DNA from: Sipunculus nudus
Taxonomy: Eukaryota > Annelida > Sipuncula > Golfingiida > Sipunculidae
Length of the DNA: 64,000 bases
NCBI GenBank assembly: GCA_026874595.1
Contig: CM049316.1
Span: 16,333,839 to 16,397,838, forward strand
Direction of reading: 5' to 3'
Made by a program: the position numbers and the translations under genes. This document shows, in pieces, positions 13,275 through 24,106 of this stretch (its first letter is position 1; each line of letters begins with the position of its first letter). Under the pieces are notes generated by a model that was not told the DNA's origin, did not search any database, and saw only the letters and a list, made by a program, of their open reading frames with translations.

Positions 13275-16200
13275 CAACTTATCATGACCCCATATAGCTT
13301 CCTATTATTGTGACAAGCCAGGTAATCAATGCGTGTATCAAATATTCAAATTCAAACCAGCAAATACAGGTCTGGTTTCATTTATACTAAACGTTTTTAT
13401 TATACATGGCGAATGTCCCAAAAAAAGTAAACAAAACTTTGGTAGTTCCTCCGATGTGTTTGATGGAACATGATGCAAGCTGATTTTTTTTTTATTGACA
13501 AAACAATAACATACAAACAAACTAGCACCAAAGTGTGCTGTTCACATAAAAAACCCATCACATATATTACAATACATTGATTACACATACACAAACAATA
13601 ATAAAGTAATAATCTTATGACAGACATTCATGTGGATTGATAACATCTTCCTCTGCTTCCCTTTTATTATTTTCTATTAAATCCCAAATCAAACGCACTT
13701 GTTTGTTTTCTTCAATGGTCAGAGGACATTCTATCTTTTGCAGATAATTCATTTGATTTTTAAATTGATCAATATTTAACTTGTATGCTTTTTCTGTCCT
13801 GTAAATGTAATATTTTCCAAGTAAAAGGATTTTGTTTTCTTTCTTACTTTCCTTATATGGTATACCCAATACTACTTTTTTTCAGTAATTTTCTCTGCAT
13901 CAATATTATAATAATTTCTTATTTCATTCCAAAATCTTTGGACAAAAATCACAATTAAAAAATAAATGTGAAACATCTTCAACCTCATTTTTACAATATC
14001 TACAATAAGGATCATCTGATATCCCATATTTATAAAGTTTTCCTTTAAGGCAAAGGTATCTATGTAATATTTTATATTGAAATTCACTAATTTTTCTATC
14101 TTTGCACAAATTTCCATTTGTATAAAAGACACTCAATTCTTCTTCTTTTACATTATACAGGTATCCATATTTATCCTTAGATATAACACTATTTAATTTT
14201 ACTTTTCCAACATAATATTTATTCATATGCTTGTTTTGATATAATATTTTTAACCTCTCTAGTGCCATTTTTGATTTTACATTTAACCGAGGTAATATCT
14301 AATAACTTGTACTGGTCGTCAGTATGGTAATCAATATGACCAAACGTCCTTTTACACTGACTTGTTATGACTCTGTAAATCATATAATCTAGCTGTTTAG
14401 CACCTCGATTTAACCAGTAATTAAAATTTATATTTTGGCCATTCTCTTGATAAATGTCATTTACGAAAATAAGTCCAGCCTCAAATGAGCTTTTTGAGGA
14501 AAGGTTTTTTTTTTCTAGTTATTCTTAAATTATTCCAAACAATAGGGTTCATTAAATCCAGTGAACGAATCTCTTTCCTGTTCATAAACACTTGGACATA
14601 AAATTCTGGTATTTTATCCTTCAAATACTCTTGACTATAATCACTTTGTAACAATAATTCTGTTCCCCCAAACCTATCACAAAAACAATCTAAAAGAAAT
14701 TTCCAGTCCTTTTCTGAGCTGTCTATATATCTTTTTAACCACATTTTTTGCTGCCCTTTAATGAAACTTTCAATGTGAAGCATATTCATTCCCCTTTCTT
14801 CATATGGTTTTATCAATAAATTTCTCTGTACTTTACCTTTTTTTGTCCATTTCAAATAAAAAGCCATATAATTTTACTTAATCTCTCCAATAAGCTTTTC
14901 GGCACAGCGAAATTGCTAATAAGATGATTTAACTTAGAGAAACATAACGATTTTGTTATTGAGATTCTACCAGATAATGATAAATTCCTCTGCTTCCAGA
15001 TATTAGTAATTTCATAAATACTCTGAACTTTAGGTTCAAAATTATATTCAGTTATTAATTCATTGTTATATGACAGTTATGCTCCTAACACTATAACTCC
15101 TTTCAACCATCTTAAGCCTAAAAGTTTATCCTCACAACTTTTTAAATTCCCTAACCACATTGCTTCTATCTTTTCTTTATTCATTTTAAAACCAGAGTAT
15201 TTCGTAAACTCTTCAAATATTTTCAATACTTAAGTTACGGATTCTATATCTTTTAATATTAATGTGGTATCATCAGCATACAGCACTAATTTTAATTCCT
15301 GATCTTCAAATTTAATACCTTTTATATCTGGATTACATCTTATATTAATTGCAATTATATCTAGGCACAAAATAAACAGGTAGGAGGACAATGGATCACC
15401 CTGTCTAACCCCTCTTTTCACATTAAAGTACCCTGATGAATATCCATTATTTATTACGCATGCCTCTATATTGCTATAAAATAGTTTTACCCATTTCATT
15501 AAAGATGTCCCAAAATTAAAACTTTCTAGGGCTGTATATATAAATCTCCATTCAAATGCAAGCTGATATATGTAAACCTTGAGCTATAGTAAATCAAAAA
15601 GAGAAAGGTTTTCATAGAATCACAGTTGTCCTCACAGTTCATACAGCTTCACACACACATTTATATACAAACGAGCCCGTTTATTGTCATGTCAGTGGTG
15701 CATGCTTAAATTATGATAATAACCGGGATGTGATATGATGCGGGCTTCAACATCGATGATGTTTTGAATCATAGAAGAAGCGTTGCCTCAAATGATAATA
15801 AATAAATCGTTGATATAAAGGAACCAGGAACATTTATGAATATTTCTATTGCATAACAGCATATCAAATTACGTTTATGCGCACCTTATTTTATGTTCGT
15901 TTTGTGCCGCATGCCGCAATAACTGACCAAAATCCAACTAGCCAGATGTTTTGAAATATGCGGCACAGTTATAACTTTATGCGTAGGCAAACTATTGTAC
16001 TTGATAATTCTTTCCCGACTATTGCCTTATTTCTCGCTTGACTCAAACATGCATGATCGTCTTTATGATAGGACTGTTCGGGGAGCGGGCATCGTCAAGC
16101 CATTGTCAACATTCTGAAGTTTCCCCGCGATTGAGGGTTTGGACCGGGTATCTCCTCCAGTGCTCACAAAACCTTTAGCTTTTCGAGGACCCTTATGCCC

Positions 16201-17615
16201 TTCTCACACTGGCGTGAAATGACGCGCGCCTAGTGGCGCTAACTTCAGCGCCTGTTATCTAACATTTAGCGCCGTTTTTTACGCCATGCAAAGTAGTGAT
16301 TGCGTTGGTTTGGGTTTTTTTGGTGGGTTTGCGCTGTTTTTCAACGCCAACCAACGCCCGTCAACACATACCATAAGATGAAAGGCTATGACTCGCGTTT
16401 ATAGGCGTTGGCAGGGGTTAATATTAGCGCTCGCGCATGCGCGATCGTCTGCTTAGGTTCAGGTCGGCGTCTGGCGCTTATACTACATATTGTCTTTTTG
16501 GCTGTTTCCTCTTGCTTGCGATGTCATCTGTTTTGCCTGTTGGGTGGGAGGAGTCCTTGGACACGTTGGACGATGACACGTTGGAAGATTTAGCTATTTT
16601 GGTTATGCTGAGGTGCTTCAGGAAGCGCAAGGTGCTAGTCCAACGTCGTACCAGGACCTGCTGGGTAAAGCCCTTGCTCACCCGTCGACATCAGCTTGGA
16701 GCATACGATGACTTGATAGTAGAGCCTGCCGATGAATCAACGGAGGATAACATTGCCTTCCAACGGATGGACCCAGAGCTGTTTGGAGATCTGCTGGCGA
16801 AGGTGGGCCCTCTTTGGCGTTTACAAACATTTTCCCGCCAAATTTTTAGGCGTTGACTTGCGATGATAGGTGGTGACACAAAATTATTGGCGTTGACGTG
16901 CGCCTATAGGCGCTAAAAGTGAACAATTTTGAACATTCCCAAAACTTGACGGAGACTGGGAGAGTAGTGAGGTTACTGGCGATGACCCGGGTTAACCCCT
17001 TGGGATAACTGCCGTTGAAGTTAGCGCCACTAGTCGCGCGTCATTTCACGCCAGTGTGAGAAGGGCAATAAAGGGGATTTCCAGTCGTAAGCAACGCTAA
17101 CAGCCTGTGCTACATGTCATCTCGGCGAAACGTATACGAGTTGTAAACCACGGCCTTGGAAAGGCCGAGAGTTCATTAAGTATGATATGTGATCGCAAAC
17201 ATTGCCCTTGCTCATGTACAAAGAAACGCAATGATCAGGATTCACGTGGTATCTTAAGACGTTAATTAGCTAAGTGCCGGGGAGTGCCCGCATGCATCAC
17301 TACACTTGCCTGCCGCACACAGGTGGGAGATGTGATCGTTTGATACGCCTAACCGATTGTATACAGGCTCTTGGCCTCGTTGATCGCCGTGTCGGCGTTT
17401 GATGTGATATTAACTGCAAATTGGTATCACTGCCAAGGTTTCCAAGCATGACAATAAACGGATTATGACAATATTCCATGATATTAAACGGTCAGATTTA
17501 CCATGGTTTATATGGGAAATGGTTTTGAATTTCAGATTTATATGACATTAAACGAGATTTTCCATTAACCGATATATCACATAGTGGGCTCGACTGTATA
17601 TATATATATATATAA

Positions 17616-17667
<52 letters not shown>

Positions 17668-17989
17668 GAGAAGCACAGACTGTAGTGTGAGCAACCTCTT
17701 GTTGGTTTCTTGCCTTGAGGTTATCGGGATGTCTGCAAGACCTCCATTCCCCCTAATCTCTTTCTCTCTCTCACTTATTCTCACAATTTCTCAATATAAA
17801 TAATGTCATTTGCGGTCGATCCAGAAAGTAAGTGGGGGGGGGGGGGGGGGGGAGCACGTATACAGAATATACCGCGATTGTCCACTGTCACGGCCGAAGG
17901 GGGGGGAGGGGGTGTCCCCTTTTTTTGAGCCCCCCTATGCTAAAATCCTGCGCACGCCTTTGCCATATCTATCCGCTTTACTCGTGCTC

Positions 17990-18028
<39 letters not shown>

Positions 18029-20310
18029 TTGACGCGTCGGTTAACATTCGTAATTTATACGCCAATCCTATTACAGTAAAACGTGTAATAAGACCATCAA
18101 TGGCAAAAGCTGTTAGATGGATGAACTTTCAGACAGGTGACACTGTATTTAGAAAGGAATTTGGTCTTAGAACCTCACGTGCTCCACTCCACTGGCCCCG
18201 TCATTTAATGCTCACTTTAATACTGCTACCAAACTTAATTTTTTACAGTACAAATTAAAATTACGAGAGTCAGTCGAATAAAAATGCGTTTGGATTTTCA
18301 AATATCAAATAATTATATATTCTTACGGGTGTTATCTTTTCTACTTGATGTAAAACCAAATCCTAATACACCTGTTACACGATGGTATGCATTGAGATTT
18401 TTTATGACAGAGCTAATTGACACAATGGTTTTACCGGGTGGGCGATATAACAAGCATCACTCGGCCGCTGTTCTCTCACTTTCCTATCCGACCACTTACT
18501 AATTAAGCTTTTTTCTTATTTATTTTTACAATTTAATTTAATAATGTTATAATCAGCTCGAAAAAAAATGTTTTAAGTAACTCTACAATCTTTCAGTCTT
18601 CTGATTCTTATATTCCTATTAATTGAAGCTTTATGAATTTTTGATATTCCTAAAATAATTCCTTATATTTGTGATGTACCATTACCAATTTGAGAAGAAC
18701 TTTGAAGTCCTTTCACCTTGTTAATAACTCCTCAATTAGTCGACCGCTTATAACCAAATTAAAATCCTACCCTTTTGCAAGTAACTACAAGTTATAACCT
18801 AACTCTGGATGGTCCGATCCTTACATGTTCATAATGCAATATAATATAAAAAATTAAGATCAGTAATTAAATATACAGTAAAATTAATTGATGTAGACAT
18901 TTGGGGATTTTAGTCACTGTCAGTAGTAGAACTGTGGGGAAGAATGTGTAGCATTTTGAAGTATACATGTTGGGAAGACATATCGCCCACTCAGCGAATA
19001 CATTGTAAATAAATTGCATGACCAATCGTCGCCTGTTTTTAGGTCAGCCGACAAAGCGCTCCTGTTATTTTCAAAGATAATCAGATTCAAACCATAAGCT
19101 GCGACAACAACGTCATAAGAAAGATAATTAAAATATAATATGGGAAATATTGGCTTTAAGAATTCGAAAATATGAGTTAATATGGCCTTTGTCTATGTTA
19201 AAGGTAAACCATACTCAAACTCTGCCTTTCGACAGGCGTCGCTAGTATAGTGGGGAATGTCTTACATATACATGTACATGTAATAATAAATTAATAACAA
19301 TATATATTTTTATTATGATGTTACAGATTTGATGGCACTCAAGATGGAGATGATGAAACTACAACAAAGAAGGTCACATCAAACATATTCCAAACTGACA
19401 ACGCGTCACTGCAAAATCACTACTGGGAGACTTCAAATAACGATGCATGGTTCATCCCCGTGAGGTCCTCCAACAAAGTGATACCACTGGTACGGTTATA
19501 CATCATTAATATTATTATTATTGTTATTATTGTTATCATTATTATAATTATAGATTTATATATTGCCCTGTCCATGCGTATTTCTTGTTCAAAAACACTT
19601 TACATAATACATGTTATAATAACATCATGTGTAATTATTATTCAATATTGAAAGATAAAAAATATATTAGAAACAGCATTAAAACATCATTAAATAAAAT
19701 TCACATATAAGAAAAAAAGATTAAGATAAGACGTAAACAATACACCGGAATAAAAATACTTAAGATGTTGCATATTAAAATTTATTAATATAAGTATACA
19801 TATAATGTGTGAACGTTTAGTTTAAGTGTAGGAAAAAAGAGACTTATTTTGTAATTCTGCTCATAAATTAGCCATAAATGGAACATTTTCCGAAACATTT
19901 ACAGTGGTCTATTAAAATACTTTTATTATCGTTTGTGTAAAAGAGATTGTGTAGATTTTTTCTTATCTCTACTGTGAGTTTATTAAAAATGCAACATGTG
20001 CATTTCAAATATGTACAGTGGTTTTTACAAAAGATACATTTTTTGTCAATAGTAGAAAAGAACTGAACAATATATGGGGTAGTAATCAAATTCTGAAAAG
20101 AAATTAATTAATTTTCTGTAGGTCGCTATGGTGCCGGAGAAGGACGACATGGAGGGAGAACTTGACGAGACGCCCTTCTCAACATCCTGGCCAGCTCCAC
20201 CTTACGCTTCACAAGAGAAGTCCCCGGAAACACTCTCACCAGATGAGGACTCGGAGGAAGAGCTGGAGGCGGTCAGACCTCCCACCACCCCCAGAGTGGC
20301 CTGGATGTGA
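1048..20310 (+). CDS. multi-exon type I membrane protein with LamG-like, cadherin-like and EGF domains (5' partial)
   Basis: Exons: 1048-1297, 1962-2116, 3507-3685, 3835-3964, 4455-4632, 5002-5177, 5622-5811, 6266-6460, 6657-6861, 7103-7182, 7413-7508, 7939-8089, 8728-8882, 9193-9284, 9946-10794, 11115-11253, 11802-12090, 19327-19489, 20122-20310. All junctions are AG/GT with matching phases; the sum is 3861 nt with one terminal stop. Order, counting from the 1048 ATG: LamG-like fold (about 84-195, WHSYRLVV and DGSLTLHVDG), Cys cluster (243-257), Fn3/Ig-like region (about 295-419), furin-type RVRR (450-453), unassigned region, second basic site RTKR (756-759), cadherin-like domains with VNDAP (about 783-1020), EGF then calcium-binding-type EGF (1051-1126), membrane span (1136-1160), KKKNK stop-transfer, acidic 126-residue tail. 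No signal peptide is visible, so the N-terminus is probably upstream and the ATG at 1048 may be internal. The tail suggests a cell-surface adhesion or signalling role, but I do not recognise a named family. Confidence 0.8.
2695..2760. repeat. (TA)n microsatellite
   Basis: About 66 bp of pure TA dinucleotide inside an intron of the first gene. Confidence 0.95.
3322..3400. repeat. (TA)n microsatellite
   Basis: Near-pure TA repeat, about 78 bp, ending roughly 100 bp before the exon at 3507. Confidence 0.95.
4044..4092. repeat. (TA)n microsatellite
   Basis: Slightly interrupted TA repeat in an intron of the first gene. Confidence 0.9.
8568..8613. repeat. (CT)n microsatellite
   Basis: CT dinucleotide run with a few interruptions, intronic. 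Confidence 0.9.
8949..9012. repeat. (TA)n microsatellite
   Basis: About 60 bp of TA repeat within an intron of the first gene. Confidence 0.95.
9946..10794 (+). other. large exon: furin-type site plus tandem cadherin-like domains
   Basis: This 283-codon exon is by far the longest of the first gene. It opens with a basic stretch containing R-T-K-R followed by Ser, then a cadherin-like/tandem-95-type domain: NHPPSV, acidic SDPENDLLLW, ATLHADGTLTYRP and the closing VNDAPDLF. A second, more diverged copy follows (MDVDGSDKINI up to QYKPPIGYHGYEKLQ). The two halves sit in one intronless block, unlike the finely split exons around it. Function of the fold: extracellular, usually calcium-linked adhesion. 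Confidence 0.7.
11415..11544. mobile_element. foldback / MITE-like palindromic element
   Basis: The left arm gggctaaaatcccatccact and the reverse complement of the right arm (agtgggtaggattcaaataa) pair imperfectly over about 50 bp. They share the internal core agagtcatgttg, around a loop of about 30 bp. Size and symmetry fit a palindromic MITE fixed in an intron. No target duplication was recognised. Confidence 0.55.
11802..12090 (+). other. exon encoding EGF repeats, transmembrane helix and stop-transfer
   Basis: The exon continues the EGF module begun in 11115-11253 (CENNGTC...) with CLCLPGFTGVYCE. It then has a calcium-binding-type EGF starting NIDECVSATC, and a hydrophobic helix LAFTGFVPAGLIVAVIVFYF followed by MKKKNK. 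This fixes type I topology, with extracellular N-terminus and a cytoplasmic C-terminus encoded by the two exons 7 kb downstream. Confidence 0.8.
12824..12927. mobile_element. palindromic MITE (cgttgattcaacg type)
   Basis: The left end cagccggcactcgacgttga and the reverse complement of the right end (cagcgggcaatggacgttga) match at most positions. The interior repeats cgttgattcagcg, cgttaattcaacg and gttaacgtg motifs. The whole stretch of about 104 bp is nearly self-complementary. It has no coding capacity. Confidence 0.65.
13229..13271. repeat. (TA)n microsatellite
   Basis: About 43 bp of TA repeat in the large intron. Confidence 0.95.
13615..15540 (-). mobile_element. degenerate 5'-truncated LINE (L1/Tx1-like non-LTR retrotransposon)
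   Basis: Read on the minus strand, four collinear pieces of one ORF2 are seen. 15499-15230 has the reverse-transcriptase motifs GVRQGDPLS and YADDTTL. 14867-14481 carries the post-RT region (YEERGMNMLHIESFI). 14268-13924 has a C-x2-C-x8-H-x4-C knuckle (CRYC...HLFFNC) like the zf-RVT tail of L1-type elements. 13869-13615 is the C-terminus. Frames shift between the pieces and stops intervene, so it is inactive. Endonuclease and upstream RT are missing beyond about 15540, as expected for 5' truncation. It lies antisense to the host gene. Confidence 0.75.
16196..17067 (+). mobile_element. PIF/Harbinger-type DNA transposon, internally deleted
   Basis: Terminal inverted repeats of about 54 bp (tgcccttctcacactggcgt... 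and its inverse ending acgccagtgtgagaagggca) differ at only a few positions. The flanks are tta (16193-16195) and ata (17068-17070), fitting the 3-bp TWA target duplication of this superfamily with one change. The related element at 24107-25029 lacks the insert and shows the empty site with a single tta. The 872-bp copy keeps only the start of a transposase (16521-16811). Confidence 0.8.
16521..16811 (+). pseudogene. N-terminal fragment of a Harbinger transposase-derived nuclease
   Basis: The frame starts MSSVLPVGWEES. It contains features typical of the N-terminus of HARBI1/PIF transposases: a basic stretch with W-V-K-P-L-L-T-R-R, the QLGAYDDL segment and MDPELFGDLLAKVGP. Immediately after VGPL the sequence jumps to the right-terminal region, so the DDE catalytic core is absent. 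The frame closes at 16856 within non-homologous sequence. It cannot encode an active transposase. Confidence 0.7.
17598..17665. repeat. (TA)n microsatellite
   Basis: TA-rich tract starting right at the edge of the TIR transposon copy 1. Confidence 0.9.
17993..18024. repeat. (CT)n microsatellite
   Basis: About 32 bp of CT repeat; a poly-G tract lies 150 bp upstream (17827-17852). Confidence 0.9.
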
Positions 20311-21383
20311 AACTGACACCGCGTGGCCCTTCTACGAGATCATATAACCTGAATTATATAATATAACCTGAATAATTTGAAAATTTGATTTAGTTAAACT
20401 ATGGTTCACTTAGTTGTAAATTAAATGTTAAACTCTAACCGCTTCTCCCTCCTGTGATATGTATATATCCTAATTGTGTTTAAGCGTAGCTTGATACCTT
20501 TTCTGATGTAAGAACATAAGAAATGTTACTACTAAATGTCTTCTGCAAACTCACCATGCATATTTCTTGTTTTTATACATCGCTCTTTAAATGTAGCTGA
20601 AAAAATCGTTTCAGTGTGACATGGCATGCTAGCATGCATGTGGCTGCCAAGTGATATTCATTAAAGGTCCTTTAAATGTCCGAAAAATGGAAATACAAAA
20701 ATCATTACGAACAAGTTTTTTTGTTAATATTTATAAGCGTGAAAGGTACAATATATTAATTGAAATAAATAATTTTTACACAAGTTGCAAGAGAACAATT
20801 AGATATAAAGTTAGGTTTTTGATAACTCACTGTTATCGAAAGGTAAAATTTTAAGGCCATCAGTTAGAGCAAAATTTTCAAGCCATCAATGGCAAACGCC
20901 ATTTCGTTAAATATTTGTTTCATGATGGACGCCGGGTTGCTTTTTTTATTAGATAACATTCAGGATTTGATCCGAGACAAATACGTTTTCGATTTTCGGC
21001 ATTGGATTGGTGAACTCTTTTATGTATTAAGTAAAAATTGAATAGCAGATGTTGCAGTGAGCTTACAAGGTCAATCAGCGCAGTTTTGACACGATGTTCT
21101 CGTAGAACTGGTTACTATATGTCAAATTTACTCCGTAATTAGTAAACCAACAGTTTCATGCAAAAAATAATAATCAGGCGTATATTTTTTTAACACAATG
21201 GTATCTGAAGAAACATCTTAATTGGAGAAATCATAAATGAAAAATAATAATTGCGGCTTATTGATAAAATCTGTCGTATCATTTTAATCAAAGTAATGTT
21301 CTGGCCGTAAAACAAACATAATGTAACACAAAATAGTTCACAAATTTCATTCTCGTTGAAATACCAAAAAAAATCATCTTGAT
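20311..21383. other. tail-to-tail spacer between the first gene and sulfotransferase gene A
   Basis: AT-rich sequence between two convergent stop codons. It should hold the 3' UTRs of both genes. An AATAAA at 20764-20769 on the plus strand is a candidate polyadenylation signal for the upstream gene. No other feature is supported. Confidence 0.5.
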
Positions 21384-22880
21384 TCAAAATATACTTTCTG
21401 TGCTGTAATCGAACATCTTAAAGTCTGGAAGGTATGCCTGTATCAGTTCTTGCAACAGTGGAGATGGTAGGCTTTGTAGAGCACGCCTTGCACTGTATGC
21501 TGCAGTCTCCTTTACTTGTTTCTTAAGAACCGGGTCCTCGTTCACTCTACTTACAAGCTCCATGCATTTTGTATACCACTGTGAGACCGGTAAAGCTCTG
21601 AACGTCGAACTCGTAAAGCCGTGTTCTTCTTTAAAACCCTGGCTCCGCAGAGCTTTTAAATTTCCCTGTAACAATCGTTCGTCTGTAGAACAGTTATATA
21701 TATCATGTTTTCTTCTTACTGGGGTTACTGGTTTGAACCCGCGACATTTGTCATCAAGGAACAGCCGGTCTAATGCATTCTGGTTCAATGTTATGTTTAT
21801 TCCTTTCTGTTTAAGAATAGACAGAACTAGATTGACGTCTGTTGATATTGTCTCTAACTTTCCAATGACGTCAAACTTGTACTGACATGGTCTGCAACGT
21901 TCAAAATAAGGCCAGCGGTGAGATTCCATCCTCGCATAACCTAGTCCTAACCGAACCTCCGTAACAGCTAGCTTAATATATTCCTCAAATGTGACGTCAT
22001 CGAAGCATAGATTCGTGGTATTTGTAACACCACGGAACTTGCGATAAACTTTTTCACCAACTTCACGTAGGGTTGGATAATCCCCAGCTTTCCGGACAAC
22101 ACGGTCATTGTACGCCGAGAATAACCGGTGCAAGGGATGTCGCACGAACAGAACGTTTATATACTCAGTTTCAGCTTTTATTAAAAGATCTTTATTGGCT
22201 CTTCTGGTCCCATGGTACCTCCTAGCCAGATATTCCCGCCAGAAAGTCGACCCTGCTTTAGCCGAGAGACACACGGCTAAGTTAATGTCCGGCATGATCA
22301 AAGGGTTAACTCTAGGGGTGATGATATAATCGACAGTCGGAACTGAGTAGCGTCTTTTCTCCCACTGGGTACAGAATTCCCCGAGTGCCTTCTGTCTCTC
22401 TTCTTGGTGACTGTGCTCATGGTTGTTGAAGTGTGAATGGATCATGTTTGTTTGTTCCGCTCCTGTTTGCTGAAACGGAAACAGAGTACATAGAAGACAA
22501 GGATGTTGTCGGAGGCATCAAAGCCACATAATGTTGTATACACCGCTGCCATGTTTACCAGCTATAATCCAGGCTACCTCCAGAAAAATGACCAAGTAAC
22601 ACCTATTATTATCCCAAATTAATGAATAGCCGTATTTCTCAATAAGACTGTATTCTTTGATTTAAAATATTTTATGTTGAACCAGATTACATCTTAAATT
22701 GATTGGATTGTTCCTTTACTTGCTGAGTAAATCTGCTGGCAGAAAAAAACAGAGGGTAAAATATGGGCCCGCTCGAAAAATTGAAACTGGTTTCGGTTCC
22801 GGTAAAACCGGTTCTGTGTGGTTTCACCTTCCGCCTGGGCAATTTGAGACGAAGTTAGAGCGTTATTAATTGTGACTGGC

Positions 22881-22960
<80 letters not shown>

Positions 22961-24028
22961 CAATTATGATGTAAATAGACTGATTCTTTTCGTCATATAT
23001 CATGTCAACGTGTCAGATTCAGGATACGTCTGGCTCATCTTTAGCTATACATGGTTATAGTAGGGAATATTGAATTCAAATCACTTCAAAAATAATGTTT
23101 ATATCCAAGGGCGGATCAAGGATTCAGGAAAAGAGGGGGAGGTCCAACCGAGGAGGAATCATAAAATTCCTCAAAAAAGGTCCCACGGTCTAGAAAAGAG
23201 GGGATGGGGGGGGGGGGGGGGTTCAGGCCGTAAATTTGGTCTGTACCCCTTAAAAAGGTTGCGGTGACTGGAAAAAAGAGCGGGGGGGGGGGGGCCGCGG
23301 ACCCCCTCCCGCCCATCCTATCCCGGATCCGCTTCTGTATATCTCAATCGTTGCCTATTTAACTCTGACAGACATCAACAGTTTCAATTAAAAAGATAAT
23401 TAACAAAATTGCATTTCTTAAGCTCATCTTGCCTGTATAATATTCGAGTGGACAGTTTTGACGAAACCGAAATCATCTCCGGAGATGGTTTCGCAGTTTT
23501 GCCAAAACTTTCGCTACCATTAAGTGGACGGTTCCGGGAAATAGCCGAAACCAGTTTCGAATTGTCGAGTGCGCACTTTGATACCTCTCGCCACCTCGAG
23601 GAGCTATAGCAATTGAGCTGAAAGTAGTAGCAAGTAGATGTTCCTCTGTTCTAACTTTTATATTCTGACTTGGTCCCATTTTAGAAACAGTATTTAAGAA
23701 GAAATGTAGAATAATTCTCATAAAAAAAACTGCTAGGTGGTGAAAAATGGTTAAAATAGGCATCAGCCACTGCTCAGGGCAAACTTTTACATCATCCAAT
23801 CTTGTGTCGCTCTAACTTTCTTCAGACATGTTCACTAGTTAATCTGTTTCTCATATCTCATGTTCGAATTTTGCTAAATAGCGTATTGATACCAACCCGT
23901 ATTCTGCGAATCCCCGCCTTACTTTGTAGTAGTTGCATACTGAAACCAATGATCACCAACATGGTCGTTAAGATGAAGATGAACAGTATCTTCCAGCTAC
24001 GCAACCGTAGACAGGGAAAGAAGGTCAT
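21384..24028 (-). CDS. carbohydrate sulfotransferase A (HNK-1ST/CHST family), two exons
   Basis: Exon 1 (24028-23923) encodes a short cytoplasmic stretch and membrane anchor (ILFIFILTTMLVIIGF). Exon 2 (22462-21384) encodes the catalytic domain. Donor caaa|gtaagg and acceptor caaacag|gagcgg join in phase 1, giving 394 aa. An acceptor 7 nt upstream would break the frame. Sulfotransferase family 2 hallmarks: 5'-phosphosulfate loop CLSAKAGSTFW, 3'-phosphate site VRHPLHRLFSAYNDRV, TFEEYIKLAV, C-x2-C followed by YKFDVIGKLET, and the C-terminal YLPDFKMFDY. Inferred role: PAPS-dependent transfer of sulfate to glycans in the Golgi as a type II membrane enzyme; the acceptor sugar is unknown. The length is normal for the family. 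An upstream in-frame ATG (24109) lies in a transposon and is less likely as the start. Confidence 0.82.
22883..22959. repeat. (TA)n microsatellite
   Basis: About 76 bp of TA repeat in the sulfotransferase A intron. Confidence 0.95.
23107..23336. mobile_element. short TIR element with poly-G interior
   Basis: The left end agggcggatcaaggatt and the inverse of the right end (agaagcggatccgggat) are diverged inverted repeats of the gcggatcc type. The interior has two long poly-G tracts (23209-23221, 23282-23294). Non-coding; superfamily not assignable by eye. Confidence 0.45.
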
Positions 24029-24106
24029 ATCCTGTATACATGATGGCCAGGGCACATCTGTATAACAAGAACATTTAACAGGTAGACAGTCAAGCCCGCT
24101 TATTGT

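Larger units (their letters stand above)
15668..17596. mobile_element. non-autonomous TIR DNA transposon, copy 1 (pogo/Tc1-like ends)
   Basis: The left end caaacgagcccgtttattgt and the inverse of the right end (cagtcgagcccactatgtga) are related terminal repeats, and TA borders both ends. The body matches a second copy at 24107-25029 throughout (shared gcatgccgcaataactga, tctcggcgaaacgt and others). Without the nested Harbinger insert it would be about 1.05 kb. No transposase frame is visible. The clade assignment rests only on the cagtcgag start and TA borders and is tentative. Confidence 0.65.
12091..19326. other. 7.2-kb intron of the first gene, filled with transposon debris
   Basis: This intron separates the membrane-span exon from the cytoplasmic-tail exons. 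It holds a palindromic MITE (12824-12927), a (TA)n tract, an antisense LINE fragment (13615-15540), a TIR transposon copy (15668-17596) with a nested Harbinger-type element (16196-17067), a (TA)n, a poly-G tract near 17827-17852 and a (CT)n tract. From about 18060 to 19320 it is AT-rich with no feature I can support. Confidence 0.75.
22765..23600. other. sulfotransferase A intron with inverted-repeat pair and MITE
   Basis: The sequence cgaaaaattgaaactggttt (from about 22772) recurs inverted near 23545-23565 as accagtttcgaattgtcgag. Between the arms are a (TA)n tract (22883-22959) and a poly-G-rich element (23107-23336). The arms could be the ends of one old TIR element later filled by other insertions, or two separate copies. 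Confidence 0.4.

Noticed and set aside
12871-13287. 138-codon frame ending in Tyr-Ile repeats.
   Set aside because: Its end is the (TA)n microsatellite and its start is inside a palindromic MITE.
18284-18502. 72-codon plus-strand frame in the large intron.
   Set aside because: No recognisable domain, no splice-compatible neighbours, and it lies between phase-matched exons of the first gene.
18597-18760. A frame open only if TGA is read as Trp, as in mitochondrial DNA (possible nuclear mitochondrial insert).
   Set aside because: Four TGA codons and no TAA/TAG over about 55 codons is suggestive. However, the peptide matches no mitochondrial protein I recognise and the stretch is short and AT-rich. 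A search against mitochondrial genomes would decide.
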